NCBI GenBank assembly: GCA_021776175.1
Contig: JAJFGJ010000008.1
Span: 89,819 to 153,818 of the forward strand
Length of the DNA stretch: 64,000 nt
Source: Kiloniellaceae bacterium
Lineage (GTDB): Bacteria > Pseudomonadota > Alphaproteobacteria > Kiloniellales > J153
Reading direction: 5' to 3'
Each line of letters opens with the position of its first letter. Positions within the stretch are counted from its first letter, which is position 1. The position numbers and the translations under genes were made by a program. Of the stretch, positions 55,446-63,965 are shown piece after piece. A model generated the notes under the pieces. The model made no database searches and had not been told where the DNA came from. It saw only the letters and a program-made list of their open reading frames with translations.

Positions 55446-57029
55446 CTAGTTCGAATGGACCTCGGAGTACAAGGTGCGTTCGTCCGTGCGCGGTGCGTAG
55501 CTGAGACCCTTGCGGGCGCCCCAGGTGCTAACCTGATAATGCAACGGAATGATGGCCAGAGTGCCGATCGCCCGTTCCGTGGCGTCCTGCAACAGCGCTT
55601 CGCGCTTGGCATCGTCGACCGTGGCCAAGGCTTCTTCGATAAGAGCATCGATCTTGGCATCGGAATGACGGCCGCGGTTCGACGACCCAAAACCCTGCGA
55701 CTTGTCGTAGGTATGGATCAGGGACTTGAGCGGCGAGGAGGCCTCGCCGGTTCCCGCGCCCCAGCCGACCAGAACCAGGCTGAATTCCGGCGAGCCGTCG
55801 GGGCCGCCCCGCGAAGCGCGCTTGAAATAGACGCTCTTGGGCATGGTTTCGACTTCGGTGTCGATGCCGACGCGGGTCAGCATCTGGGCGATCGCCTCGG
55901 CGATCTTGGCGTCGTTGATGTAGCGGTCGTTGGGCCCGTGGATGGTCAGCTTGAAACCGTCCGGCACGCCCGCTTCCGCGAGCAAGGCCTTGGCACCCTT
56001 GGGATCGTAGGGTTCCGGCTTCAGCTTGGCGCTGACGCCGAAGAACCCGTCGGGCAGGAGTTGCCCGGCCGTGACCGCGACACCTTCCATGACCCGCTCG
56101 ACGATCGCTTCGCGGTTGATCGCCTTCGAAAGAGCCTTGCGCACGCGCGCGTCGCGCAGCGGGTTCTTGATGGCCCCGCCATCCTTGGCTTGCACGAAGG
56201 GGGAATCGTCACGGAATTGATCGAGATGCAGATAGATCACGCGGTTCGACGGGCCCTGGCTGATCGACAGCTTGGAATCGCCCTTCAGGCGCGCGATATC
56301 GGGCGTCGGCACCTTGTCGATGAAATCGACATCGCCGGCCAAAAGCGCCGCGACCCGCGCCGGGCCGGATTTGATCGGCTTGATGACAACCCGCGACCAC
56401 TCCGGCTTATCGCCCCAGTAGGCGTCGTTGCGCTCCAGGACCAGGCGGTCGCTGGGCACCCACTCGACGAACTTGAAGGGGCCGGTGCCGATAGCGGCCT
56501 TGCCGGAGTTGTAATCGGCGGTGGTGGCGCCGGAGGCCGCGGCCTTGGAGATGATCAGGACCTGCGAGACATCGTTCGGCGTCAAGGGATGCGGCTTCGC
56601 GGTCTTAACCCGGATCGTGTGATCGTCGACCTTGGACAAGGTCTTGTTCTTGGTGAAGGTCGCGAAACCCGAAGGGCTGTTGGGCACGTTGGGCGCGCGC
56701 TCGAAACTGAACAGCACATCGTCGGCGGTGAAGGGCTTGCCGTCGTGCCACGTAACGCCCTGGCGCAGCTTGAACTCCCAGGTCGTGCTGTCGAGCGCTT
56801 TCCACGATGTCGCCAGACCGGGCAGAAGGCGCTGCCGGTCGTCCTGCAAGATCAGAGTATTGAATATGCTGGCCAAAAAGGCGTTGTTCGGGGTTAGGTT
56901 GTGATAGTGGGGGTCGATCGCGGTCGGTTCGTTGGCGAGCCCGACCTTAAGCTCCTTGGCCCCCACCGGCATGGCGCTGACCATGGCAAGCGCCACGGCG
57001 GCACCGAATACGGCATTCAAGATGCGCAT
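55446..57029 (-). CDS. ABC transporter substrate-binding protein, family 5 (DppA-like)
   Basis: 527 residues from ATG 57029. Signal peptide about 1-24. The mature protein has the SBP_bac_5 fold: LKVGLANEPTAIDPH at the start, TWEFKLRQGVTWHDGKPFTADDV, then DVDFIDKVP and the hinge IHGPNDRYINDAKIAEAI. It feeds dppBCDF although the IS element separates them. The ligand is unknown: peptide, carnitine-related or other cation. Adjacent carnitine genes make the latter worth testing. Confidence 0.88.
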   Translation of the reverse strand: MRILNAVFGAAVALAMVSAMPVGAKELKVGLANEPTAIDPHYHNLTPNNAFLASIFNTLILQDDRQRLLPGLATSWKALDSTTWEFKLRQGVTWHDGKPFTADDVLFSFERAPNVPNSPSGFATFTKNKTLSKVDDHTIRVKTAKPHPLTPNDVSQVLIISKAAASGATTADYNSGKAAIGTGPFKFVEWVPSDRLVLERNDAYWGDKPEWSRVVIKPIKSGPARVAALLAGDVDFIDKVPTPDIARLKGDSKLSISQGPSNRVIYLHLDQFRDDSPFVQAKDGGAIKNPLRDARVRKALSKAINREAIVERVMEGVAVTAGQLLPDGFFGVSAKLKPEPYDPKGAKALLAEAGVPDGFKLTIHGPNDRYINDAKIAEAIAQMLTRVGIDTEVETMPKSVYFKRASRGGPDGSPEFSLVLVGWGAGTGEASSPLKSLIHTYDKSQGFGSSNRGRHSDAKIDALIEEALATVDDAKREALLQDATERAIGTLAIIPLHYQVSTWGARKGLSYAPRTDERTLYSEVHSN

Positions 57030-57134
57030 GAGTTTCTGTCTCCCTGTTGAAGGCAACTATTATTCACCGGCCGCTCGAACACTCGGCGGGCCTATTTAGA
57101 TATCCTGCCGCAAAGGGCGGCCAGCGACAACCGG

Positions 57135-57431
57135 TTAGGGCGGCCCGAGGACCGAACTTATCACGCGTTGCATACGCTGGTAGCTCCGCTTGCAGCGGTC
57201 GTAGCCGGCCAGCCAGCCTATCCTTTGAGGATCGTTCTTGGACGGCGGCTCCACCTTTCGCGAGGTGTCGTAGAAGGGGCTTCCGGCAACCGTGTAACCG
57301 GCGTCGCACCCCTGCGAGAATCCGGCGCGGTAATCGGGCGAGCCCGGGGGCATGGTGAAGTCCGGAGTCGTGCATCCGGCCAAGACGCCAAGCGCCAGAG
57401 CCAGCGCCGCCATCGAACCGCTTATCTTCAT
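57135..57431 (-). CDS. Small lipoprotein
   Basis: 98 residues from ATG 57431. Lipobox LAGC (Cys near residue 20) after a hydrophobic stretch, then a short mature part with four more Cys (GFSQGCDAGYT...YDRCKRSY) of the family pattern YRAGFSQGCDAGY. It is on the same strand between caiD and the binding-protein gene. The function is unknown. Confidence 0.7.
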   Translation of the reverse strand: MKISGSMAALALALGVLAGCTTPDFTMPPGSPDYRAGFSQGCDAGYTVAGSPFYDTSRKVEPPSKNDPQRIGWLAGYDRCKRSYQRMQRVISSVLGPP

Positions 57432-57647
57432 TCCTGCCGCCCTCCGCATTGCCCGCTTGCCAATGCCGCCTCGCCAACGCACCGCGCGGGCGGCGCCTCA
57501 TTTGTCGGCCGGCCGGGTAAAGAAGTCGTGAACCCAGCCACCGCAAGCCTAACGCCACGGCGCCCCGGATACCAGGGCGCGATCCGATCCCGCGCGATCC
57601 TCGGGACCGCGAGGGCGGCGCCGGGCCGTGCTATCGCCGCCTGGCCC

Positions 57648-58433
57648 TCAGCGGCCCTTCCATACGGGGTCGCGTTTTTCGGCGAAGGCGCGCGGGCCTT
57701 CCAGGTGGTCGTCGCTGGAATAGAGGCGGTCGACGCTAGGCAGCTTGCGCCCGGTTATCCGATCCAAGGCGTCTTGGAACGGCAGATCCTGGGTCTCGCG
57801 CAGGACCTCCTTGATAGCGGCGTAAACCAGCGGCGGGCCGCCGGCCAAAAGGGCGGCGAGTTCGCGCGCCCGGGTCATGAGTTGGTCCGCCGGCACGACC
57901 TCGTTGACCAGGCCCCAGTGCGCCGCCTCCACGGCCTCCATCCAGCGCCCGGTGTAGAGCAGGTCCATGGCGATGTGATAGGGGATGCGGCGCGGCAGCT
58001 TGAGGGTCGCGGCATCGGCGATGGTGCCGGCCCTGATCTCCGGCAGGCAAAAGCGCGCGTGCTCGGCGGCGAGGATGAGATCGGTGGAGAGCGCTATCTC
58101 AAAGCCGCCGCCGACCGCCATGCCGTTGATCGCCGCGATCACCGGCTTGTCGAGGCCCGGCAGTTCCTGCAAGCCGCCGAAACCGCCGACGCCGTAGTCG
58201 GAATCCACGACCTCCCCGCCCGCCGCCGCCTTAAGGTCCCATCCGGCGCTGAAGAACGTCTCGCCGGCGCCGGTGATAATGGCGACCCGCAGGTCCGGAT
58301 CGTCGCGAAAGGCGGCGAAGACGTCCCCCATCTTACGGCTGGTCGCGACATCGATGGCATTGGCCTTGGGCCGGTCGAGCACGACTTCGAGAACCGCGCC
58401 GTCGCGGCGGGTACGCACTACGTCATCGGTCAC
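57648..58433 (-). CDS. caiD: Carnitinyl-CoA dehydratase (crotonobetainyl-CoA hydratase), CaiD-like
   Basis: 261 residues of the crotonase family. It closely follows CaiD: TLDRPKANAIDVATSRKMG-like opening, RVAIITGAGETFFSAGWDLKAA, KPVIAAINGMAVGGGFEIALSTD (oxyanion hole) and the C-terminal EGPRAFAEKRDPVWKGR. It adds or removes water at the crotonobetainyl/carnitinyl-CoA bond. Its ATG overlaps the stop of the upstream CoA-synthetase gene by 4 bp. Adjacent genes are of the same pathway, which supports the substrate. Confidence 0.85.
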   Translation of the reverse strand: MTDDVVRTRRDGAVLEVVLDRPKANAIDVATSRKMGDVFAAFRDDPDLRVAIITGAGETFFSAGWDLKAAAGGEVVDSDYGVGGFGGLQELPGLDKPVIAAINGMAVGGGFEIALSTDLILAAEHARFCLPEIRAGTIADAATLKLPRRIPYHIAMDLLYTGRWMEAVEAAHWGLVNEVVPADQLMTRARELAALLAGGPPLVYAAIKEVLRETQDLPFQDALDRITGRKLPSVDRLYSSDDHLEGPRAFAEKRDPVWKGR

Positions 58434-60499
58434 TTGTCTTCTCCTTCACCAAGAACAATCAGGGCATCGGCGGCCAAGGCACCCAGGCCCCCGGGCCGCA
58501 CCATGAGCGGGTTCACATCCAATTCCAGAAGGCTATCCGCCTGCGCCAGGGCGTAACCTTGCACCGCCAGGACCGCATCTATGGCGGCCTCGATGTCACC
58601 CTCGGGCTTACCGCGATAACCCTTCAAAAGGACACCGGCCTTAAGCGAGCCAAGCGCCCGCGCGATATCGTCGCGCGCCGCCGGCATCGTCAAGATTTTG
58701 CGGTCGGCGGTAAGCTCGACCAGGATACCGCCGGACCCCATGAGCAAATACAGCCCCAGGGCCGGGTCGCGGCCGACGCCCACGATCAACTCCGCCACCG
58801 CGTCCGTGACCATGGCCTCGACCAAAAGCGCCTCCCCCAAGCCGGAGAGCTCGCGCGCCGCCGCGCGCACCGCCGCGTCGCCGTCCAGGTTCAATCTTAC
58901 CGCGCCCATCTCGCTCTTGTGGGTGAGTTCCGCGCCCAGCGCCTTGAGCACCACCGGATATCCCACGGCGCGCGCGGCGAGGACAGCGGCCTCGGGATCG
59001 CCGGCCACGCGGCCTTCGGGAACCTTCAAGCCATGGCCGCGTAGCGCCTGCTTGGCGTCCCACTCGCTCAAGGACCGCGCCGCGCCGGCGCTCGCCGCCT
59101 GCTTGACGATGGCGACCCCGCCCCGCGCGCCCTGGCGCGCCAGTTCTCCGGCATCGGCGGCGGTCTCCAGGGCATCCAGGGCTTCCTCGATCCCCGCGAA
59201 GGGCACGATTCCGGCGGCGGCCAGGGCCTCGGCGCGCGCTTCCGGCATGGATTCGGGCAGGCTCGCGGCCACGGCGGCCCGCCCGCCGCTTTGTTTCACG
59301 GCGGCGGTGAGCGCGCGTAGCGTGAGCTCCCAGTCGCTATCGTCGCAACGGTCCCGGCGCGGGAAATCCAAGACCAGCAGGGTCATGTCGAAACCAACCG
59401 CCATCATGGCGGCGAAAGTCCGTGTCAGCGCCGCCTCGTCGCCCCAGGAGAAGGTGTGATAATCGAGCGGATTGGTCACATGGACCAGCGGCGGCAAGGT
59501 CGCGGCGACCGTGGCGGTCTGGGCCGCGTCCAGGGCGCGCAAACGCAAGCGGCGTTCCGCCACCGCATCGGCGATCAGGGCCGCCTCGCCGCCGGAGCAA
59601 CTCATGGAGGCGATCTCGCGGCCCGGCAGGGGGCCGCATACGTGAAGCACCTTGAGCGTTTCCAGGAACGCCGGGATCGAATGCGCGCGCGCGATACCGC
59701 AAGACTTCAGATAGGCATCGGCCACCGCGTCCGCCCCGGCGATCGAGGCGGTGTGACTCACGGTCAAGCGCGCCCCGGCGTCCGAGCGCCCGGTCTTGAG
59801 CGCGATGATGGGAATCCCCCGCGCGTGGGCCAAGGCGGCGGCGGCCCGAAAATCCGCCGGATTGTCGAAGCCTTCCACGTGCAGGCCGATGGCGCTGACC
59901 CGCTCGTCGGCGGCCAGGGCCGTAATGGCGGCGGCCAGGCCCACCACCGCCTGATTGCCGAGCGTGACCGCGTAACCGATGGGCAGGCCGCGTGTCTGCA
60001 TGGTCAAATTGAGGGCGATGTTGCTCGACTGGGTGACGATGGCGACCCCGCGCTCGACCCGCTTGCCGCCGTGTTGATCCGGCCACAAGGGCACGCCGTC
60101 GAAATAGTTGATAAAGCCGTAGCAGTTCGGCCCCAAAAACGGCATGGGGCCCGCCGCGCGGATCAAGGCGTCCTGCAGCGCCCGGCCCTCGGCCCCGGCC
60201 TCGGCATAGCCGGAGGCGTAGGCGACCGCGCCGCCGGCCCCGCGCCCGGCGAGGGCCGCCATCAAATCGACGCTGCCATGACGGTTGACGCCCAGGAAGG
60301 CGGCGTCGGGAGCTTCCGGAAGTTCGGCGACATCGCGGTAGGCGCGCCGCCCCTCGACGCTCTCCAGGTTCGGGTGCAGCGGCCAGATTTCACCCTCGAA
60401 TCCCATGCGGTCGCACTGACGGATCACCTCGGCCGCGGACTTTCCGCCCAGGACCGCGATGGAGCGCGGCCGCAGGAGCCGCGACAGATCGAGCCGCAC
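58430..60499 (-). CDS. NDP-forming acyl-CoA synthetase (acetate-CoA ligase family)
   Basis: 689 residues: CoA-binding Rossmann domain at the N-terminus (LRPRSIAVLGGKSAAEVI), a ligase-CoA middle domain (VTQSSNIALNLTMQTRGLPIGYAVTLGNQA) and a C-terminal ATP-grasp domain (LKALGAELTHKSEMGAVRLNL, VEAMVTDAVAELIVGVGRDP). Such enzymes activate acids to CoA esters with ATP or ADP chemistry. In this operon it probably replaces CaiC as the activator of carnitine or crotonobetaine. It overlaps caiD by 4 bp. Confidence 0.85.
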   Translation of the reverse strand: MRLDLSRLLRPRSIAVLGGKSAAEVIRQCDRMGFEGEIWPLHPNLESVEGRRAYRDVAELPEAPDAAFLGVNRHGSVDLMAALAGRGAGGAVAYASGYAEAGAEGRALQDALIRAAGPMPFLGPNCYGFINYFDGVPLWPDQHGGKRVERGVAIVTQSSNIALNLTMQTRGLPIGYAVTLGNQAVVGLAAAITALAADERVSAIGLHVEGFDNPADFRAAAALAHARGIPIIALKTGRSDAGARLTVSHTASIAGADAVADAYLKSCGIARAHSIPAFLETLKVLHVCGPLPGREIASMSCSGGEAALIADAVAERRLRLRALDAAQTATVAATLPPLVHVTNPLDYHTFSWGDEAALTRTFAAMMAVGFDMTLLVLDFPRRDRCDDSDWELTLRALTAAVKQSGGRAAVAASLPESMPEARAEALAAAGIVPFAGIEEALDALETAADAGELARQGARGGVAIVKQAASAGAARSLSEWDAKQALRGHGLKVPEGRVAGDPEAAVLAARAVGYPVVLKALGAELTHKSEMGAVRLNLDGDAAVRAAARELSGLGEALLVEAMVTDAVAELIVGVGRDPALGLYLLMGSGGILVELTADRKILTMPAARDDIARALGSLKAGVLLKGYRGKPEGDIEAAIDAVLAVQGYALAQADSLLELDVNPLMVRPGGLGALAADALIVLGEGEDK

Positions 60500-60502
60500 G
60501 CC

Positions 60503-61663
60503 TCAGGCCCCGCGCGGCCGCAAAAGATCGCGCGAAATAATATGGCGCTGAATCTCGCTGGTGCCGTCCCAGATGCGTTCGACCCGCGCGTCGCGCCACA
60601 GGCGTTCCAGGGGCAGATCGTCCATCAGGCCCATGCCGCCGTGAATCTGCAAGGCTTCGTCGGTGACCCGCGCGAGCATTTCCGAGGCATAGAGCTTGGC
60701 CTGGGCGATCTCGCGGTTGGAGTCCAGGTTCCGGTCCAGTCGCCAAGCCGCCGCCAGGGTCAGCCAATCCGCCGCGTCGATCTCGGTGATCATATCGGCG
60801 AGCTTGAAGGAGACGCCCTGGAACTTGCCGATGACCTGTCCGAACTGCTTGCGCTGCGCGGCATGGTCGAGCGCCAGGCCGAAGGCGCGGCGCGCGCGCC
60901 CGACGCACATGGCGGCGACGCTCAGCCGGGTCGCGTGAAGCCAGGTGTTGGCGACCTCGAAGCCCCGCCCCTCCTCGCCCAGAATCTGCGCCGAGGGCAG
61001 ACGGCAATCGTCGAAGGTCAAGATGCAGTTGTGATAGCCCCGGTGCGAGACCGAATTGTACCCAGGCAGGATTTCGAAACCCGGCGTGCCCCGGTCGACC
61101 AGAAAACAGGTAATGCGTTTTTTCGGCCCGCGTGGCGTTTCTTCCTCGCCCGTGGCAATGAACACGATCGCGAAGTCGGCGATGTCGGCATGGCTGATGA
61201 AATGCTTGGTGCCGTTGACGATCCAGTCGCCGCCATCGCGCCGGGCGGTGCATTTCATGCCGCGCACGTCGGACCCGGCCTCGGGCTCGGTCATGGCCAG
61301 GGCATCGAATTTTTCCCCCTTCACGCAGGGAATCAGATAACGCTCGCGCTGGTCCGCGTCGCAGGCGCACAGGATGTTGGAGGGCCGCCCCCACCAAACC
61401 GAAAGCGCCATGGCCGCGCGCCCCAACTCACGCTCCAACAAGGTGAAGGTGAGTTGATCGAGCCCGCCGCCGCCGAATTCCTCGGGGATATTGGGCGCGA
61501 AGAATCCCATGTCGATGACTTTGCGCTTGATTTCCTGGCCCAGTTCCGGCGCGACCGCGCCGCTGCGCTCGACCTCCTGTTCCAGGGGATAAAGCTCGGT
61601 CTCGACAAAGGCGCGAACCGTGTCGACCACCATCTGCTGTTCATGATTGAGACCGAATTCCAT
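60503..61663 (-). CDS. Acyl-CoA dehydrogenase (CaiA-like)
   Basis: 386 residues with FAD-dependent fold: MTEPEAGSDVRGM (substrate-binding signature), EIDAADWLTLAAAWRLD, and the catalytic-base region RVERIWDGTSEIQRHIISRDLL. It lies three bases before the CoA-synthetase gene and in the same operon as caiD, where a crotonobetainyl-CoA reductase or short-acyl dehydrogenase would be expected. The exact substrate is not proven. Confidence 0.85.
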   Translation of the reverse strand: MEFGLNHEQQMVVDTVRAFVETELYPLEQEVERSGAVAPELGQEIKRKVIDMGFFAPNIPEEFGGGGLDQLTFTLLERELGRAAMALSVWWGRPSNILCACDADQRERYLIPCVKGEKFDALAMTEPEAGSDVRGMKCTARRDGGDWIVNGTKHFISHADIADFAIVFIATGEEETPRGPKKRITCFLVDRGTPGFEILPGYNSVSHRGYHNCILTFDDCRLPSAQILGEEGRGFEVANTWLHATRLSVAAMCVGRARRAFGLALDHAAQRKQFGQVIGKFQGVSFKLADMITEIDAADWLTLAAAWRLDRNLDSNREIAQAKLYASEMLARVTDEALQIHGGMGLMDDLPLERLWRDARVERIWDGTSEIQRHIISRDLLRPRGA

Positions 61664-61695
61664 AGCGCTAAGTTCCGTTCTTGAGTGTCACGGCG

Positions 61696-61847
61696 CACCC
61701 CCCACCCCGGCCCTCCCCCACAGGGGGGAGGGAGGGAGCAAGAAGGAGAGCGCCGCCATTATCCCTTCCCCCTTTGAGGAGGAGTAAGAGGCAGAGCCGC
61801 TTCCCTTTGCCCTTTCCCCCCTTGAGGGGGAGGGCTGGGGTGGGGGG
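61696..61847. repeat. C/G-rich palindromic repeat, copy 2
   Basis: Opening CACCCCCCACCCCGGCCC (61696) and closing TTGAGGGGGAGGGCTGGGG to 61847 are inverted copies; inside are smaller C/G palindromes. The 3' end of the DUF559 gene lies in it. Confidence 0.7.
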
Positions 61848-62175
61848 AACGCTGGAGCGTCTTGGCGATGGCGGTGAGTACGCCATCGAAATTCTCGAAG
61901 ACCTCGTTGTTCCAGAATCGGACGGTTCGATAGCCACGCGCCGCGAACCAAGCATCCCGCTGCTCATCGCCTTTGGCCCGTGCGGCATGTTGTCCGCCAT
62001 CGAGCTCGATAATGAGCCTGGCAGAGAGACACGCGAAGTCCGCGACATAAGGTCCGAAGGGTACTTGGCGGCGGAACTTGGCGTCGCCGATCTGCTGCCG
62101 CCGTAAGGCGGTCCAAAGGCGGTTCTCCGCTTCGGTCGGGTTCTTGCGCAGGTGCCGTGCGCGGGGCGAGGTCAT
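61759..62175 (-). CDS. DUF559 (endonuclease-like) protein with repeat-encoded tail
   Basis: 138 residues. The core (MTSPRARHLRKNPTEAENRLW...KFRRQVPFGPYVADFACLS, LIIELDGGQHA) is DUF559, a PD-(D/E)XK-like fold related to Vsr nucleases, with the active-site ELDGGQH. The last 30 residues (PHPSPPPQGGKGQRE...) come from the C/G palindrome at 61696-61847, not from the domain. It lies between the acyl-CoA dehydrogenase and carnitine genes on the same strand but is probably independent. Confidence 0.75.
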   Translation of the reverse strand: MTSPRARHLRKNPTEAENRLWTALRRQQIGDAKFRRQVPFGPYVADFACLSARLIIELDGGQHAARAKGDEQRDAWFAARGYRTVRFWNNEVFENFDGVLTAIAKTLQRSPHPSPPPQGGKGQREAALPLTPPQRGKG

Positions 62176-62207
62176 GGCGCCATCCTAACTATCCGGTGCG
62201 GCGGCAC

Positions 62208-62406
62208 GATACCCCCCACCCCGGCCCTCCCCTTCAAGGGGGGAGGGAGTAAGAAGGAGCGCGCCGCCCCAACCCTCCACCCAGAGGGTCGAGGGAGTAA
62301 GTGCGAGAGCGCCGCCATCATCCCCTCCCCCCTTGAGGGGAGTGAGAGGCAAAGCCGTTTCCCTTTGCCCCCTCCCCCCTTGATGGGGAGGGCTGGGGTG
62401 GGGGGT
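62208..62406. repeat. C/G-rich palindromic repeat, copy 3
   Basis: ACCCCCCACCCCGGCCCTCC (62211) and GGGGAGGGCTGGGGTGGGGGG to 62406 form the outer inverted arms. An internal duplication of CCTTGAGGGG units is present. It is noncoding and 8 bp upstream of the fusion gene's stop. Confidence 0.7.
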
Positions 62407-62413
62407 GCGGCGC

Positions 62414-63925
62414 TCATCGCCGATTCCCTGCCTGGTTTTTAGGTTTAGGCATGGCGATCGCCCGCCCGGCGGCTTCCGGCATGGGAAGCGCGGCGTGACC
62501 TTCGACGATCGGTTGCAACTTGGCGAGAACTTCCGCCGCCGCCGGGCAGGCGCGGCCATGGCGCGTATCGACGTGAAGCTGCATGTTCTCCGCGGTCGCC
62601 AACAAGGTTCCGCTTTCGGTCTCGAACAGCGAATGAAATATGTGGATGCGTTTCTCGTCGGCGCCCAATACCTGGGTCACGATATGCAAGGGCGCCCCGA
62701 CGCCGGCTTCGCGCAGATGGCGGATATGGGTTTCCACGGTGTAGTAGCTAAAGCCCCCCCGGTGATACGTGGCGTCGGCGCCGATGTAACGCAGTAAGGA
62801 TTCGGTGCCATCGCCGAAAACCTGCAAATAACGGCTTTCGGTCATGTGGCCGTTGAAGTCGATCCATTCCGGCAGGACCCGCGCGCTGTGCAGGCGCAGG
62901 GGTTGGCCCGGATCGTGGTCGACCTCCCTGGCCGCCGCGTAGCCGCGTTCGAATAGCGCTTTGCCATAGTCGGTCAAGACCGCGCCGGCGCCGAATTCAT
63001 GGCCGCTCAAGCCCTGCATGACCGAAACCAGGCAATCGTCGCGTAGGCGTTCCCACTCGCGGATCGTCCGCCCGTCCGCTTGCGCGTCCGACTGGGCGAC
63101 GATCTTGTCCAAGAGTTCGCCGGTCAAGTCCGGCACGTCCATGAGCTTGGACCAGGGCCATTTCAGGGAGGGTCCAAACTGGGCCATGAAGTGCCGCATG
63201 CCGGCCTCGCCGCCGGCGATTCGATAGGTCAGAAAGGTGCCCATGAAGGCCCAGCGCAGGCCGGGTCCAAAACGCATGGCGTCGTCGATTTCCTCCGCCG
63301 TCGCGATATCGTCGTTGACCAGCCACAAGGCCTCGCGCCACAGGGCCTCCATCAGGCGGTCGGCGATGAAGCCGTCGATCTCCTTGCGCACGATCAAGGG
63401 CCGCATGCCGAGCGAGGCGTAGAAGGCGGCAGCGCGGTCCTTGGTTTCCGGCGCCGTCTTGTCGCCGCCGCAAACCTCGACCAGGGGTATGAGGTAGACG
63501 GGATTGAAGGGATGGCCGACCAGGAAACGTTCCGGATGCGCGATTTCGGCCTGCAAGCGCGACGGCAGAAGGCCCGAGGTCGAAGACCCGATAATAACGT
63601 CAGGCCGCGCCGCCTTGGCCGCGCGCGCGAGCAGCGGGATCTTGATGTCTTCTTGTTCCGGCAGGCTTTCCTGAATGAAATCGGCGCTGGCGGCGGCGTC
63701 CTCGATATCGCGCGTCACCCGCAAGCGGCCGGGAGGACCGAGCGGCGCCAGGGTCATCTGGCGTGTGGCCCGTTCGGCATTCGCCACCACTTCGCCCAGT
63801 TTACGCTCAGCCTCGGGATCGAGGTCGCACACCACGGCGTCGAGGCCATTGAGCAGGCAACGCGCCGCCCAACCGGCGCCTATCACACCGCCGCCCAATA
63901 GACCGACCGTTTTAATTTCGCTCAT
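62414..63925 (-). CDS. L-carnitine dehydrogenase fused to a thioesterase domain
   Basis: 503 residues from ATG 63925 (GTG 63940 is an alternative). Residues 1-320: 3-hydroxyacyl-CoA dehydrogenase-type NAD domain (GLLGGGVIGAGWAARCL) and helical domain (GFIADRLMEALWREAL, GPGLRWAFMGTF) as in L-carnitine 3-dehydrogenase. Residues about 345-475: hotdog thioesterase (VLPEWIDFNGHMTESRYL). This fusion is known in alphaproteobacterial carnitine degradation, where the thioesterase releases betaine from betainyl-CoA. It opens the minus-strand block with caiD. Confidence 0.88.
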   Translation of the reverse strand: MSEIKTVGLLGGGVIGAGWAARCLLNGLDAVVCDLDPEAERKLGEVVANAERATRQMTLAPLGPPGRLRVTRDIEDAAASADFIQESLPEQEDIKIPLLARAAKAARPDVIIGSSTSGLLPSRLQAEIAHPERFLVGHPFNPVYLIPLVEVCGGDKTAPETKDRAAAFYASLGMRPLIVRKEIDGFIADRLMEALWREALWLVNDDIATAEEIDDAMRFGPGLRWAFMGTFLTYRIAGGEAGMRHFMAQFGPSLKWPWSKLMDVPDLTGELLDKIVAQSDAQADGRTIREWERLRDDCLVSVMQGLSGHEFGAGAVLTDYGKALFERGYAAAREVDHDPGQPLRLHSARVLPEWIDFNGHMTESRYLQVFGDGTESLLRYIGADATYHRGGFSYYTVETHIRHLREAGVGAPLHIVTQVLGADEKRIHIFHSLFETESGTLLATAENMQLHVDTRHGRACPAAAEVLAKLQPIVEGHAALPMPEAAGRAIAMPKPKNQAGNRR

Positions 63926-63965
63926 TTCATTGTCTTCCACATCTCGCGCGTGATTCGCACCGCGT

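Noticed and set aside
59456..61684. 742-codon open frame opposite the CoA synthetase and acyl-CoA dehydrogenase
   Set aside because: Runs across two real genes on the other strand and has no recognisable domain.
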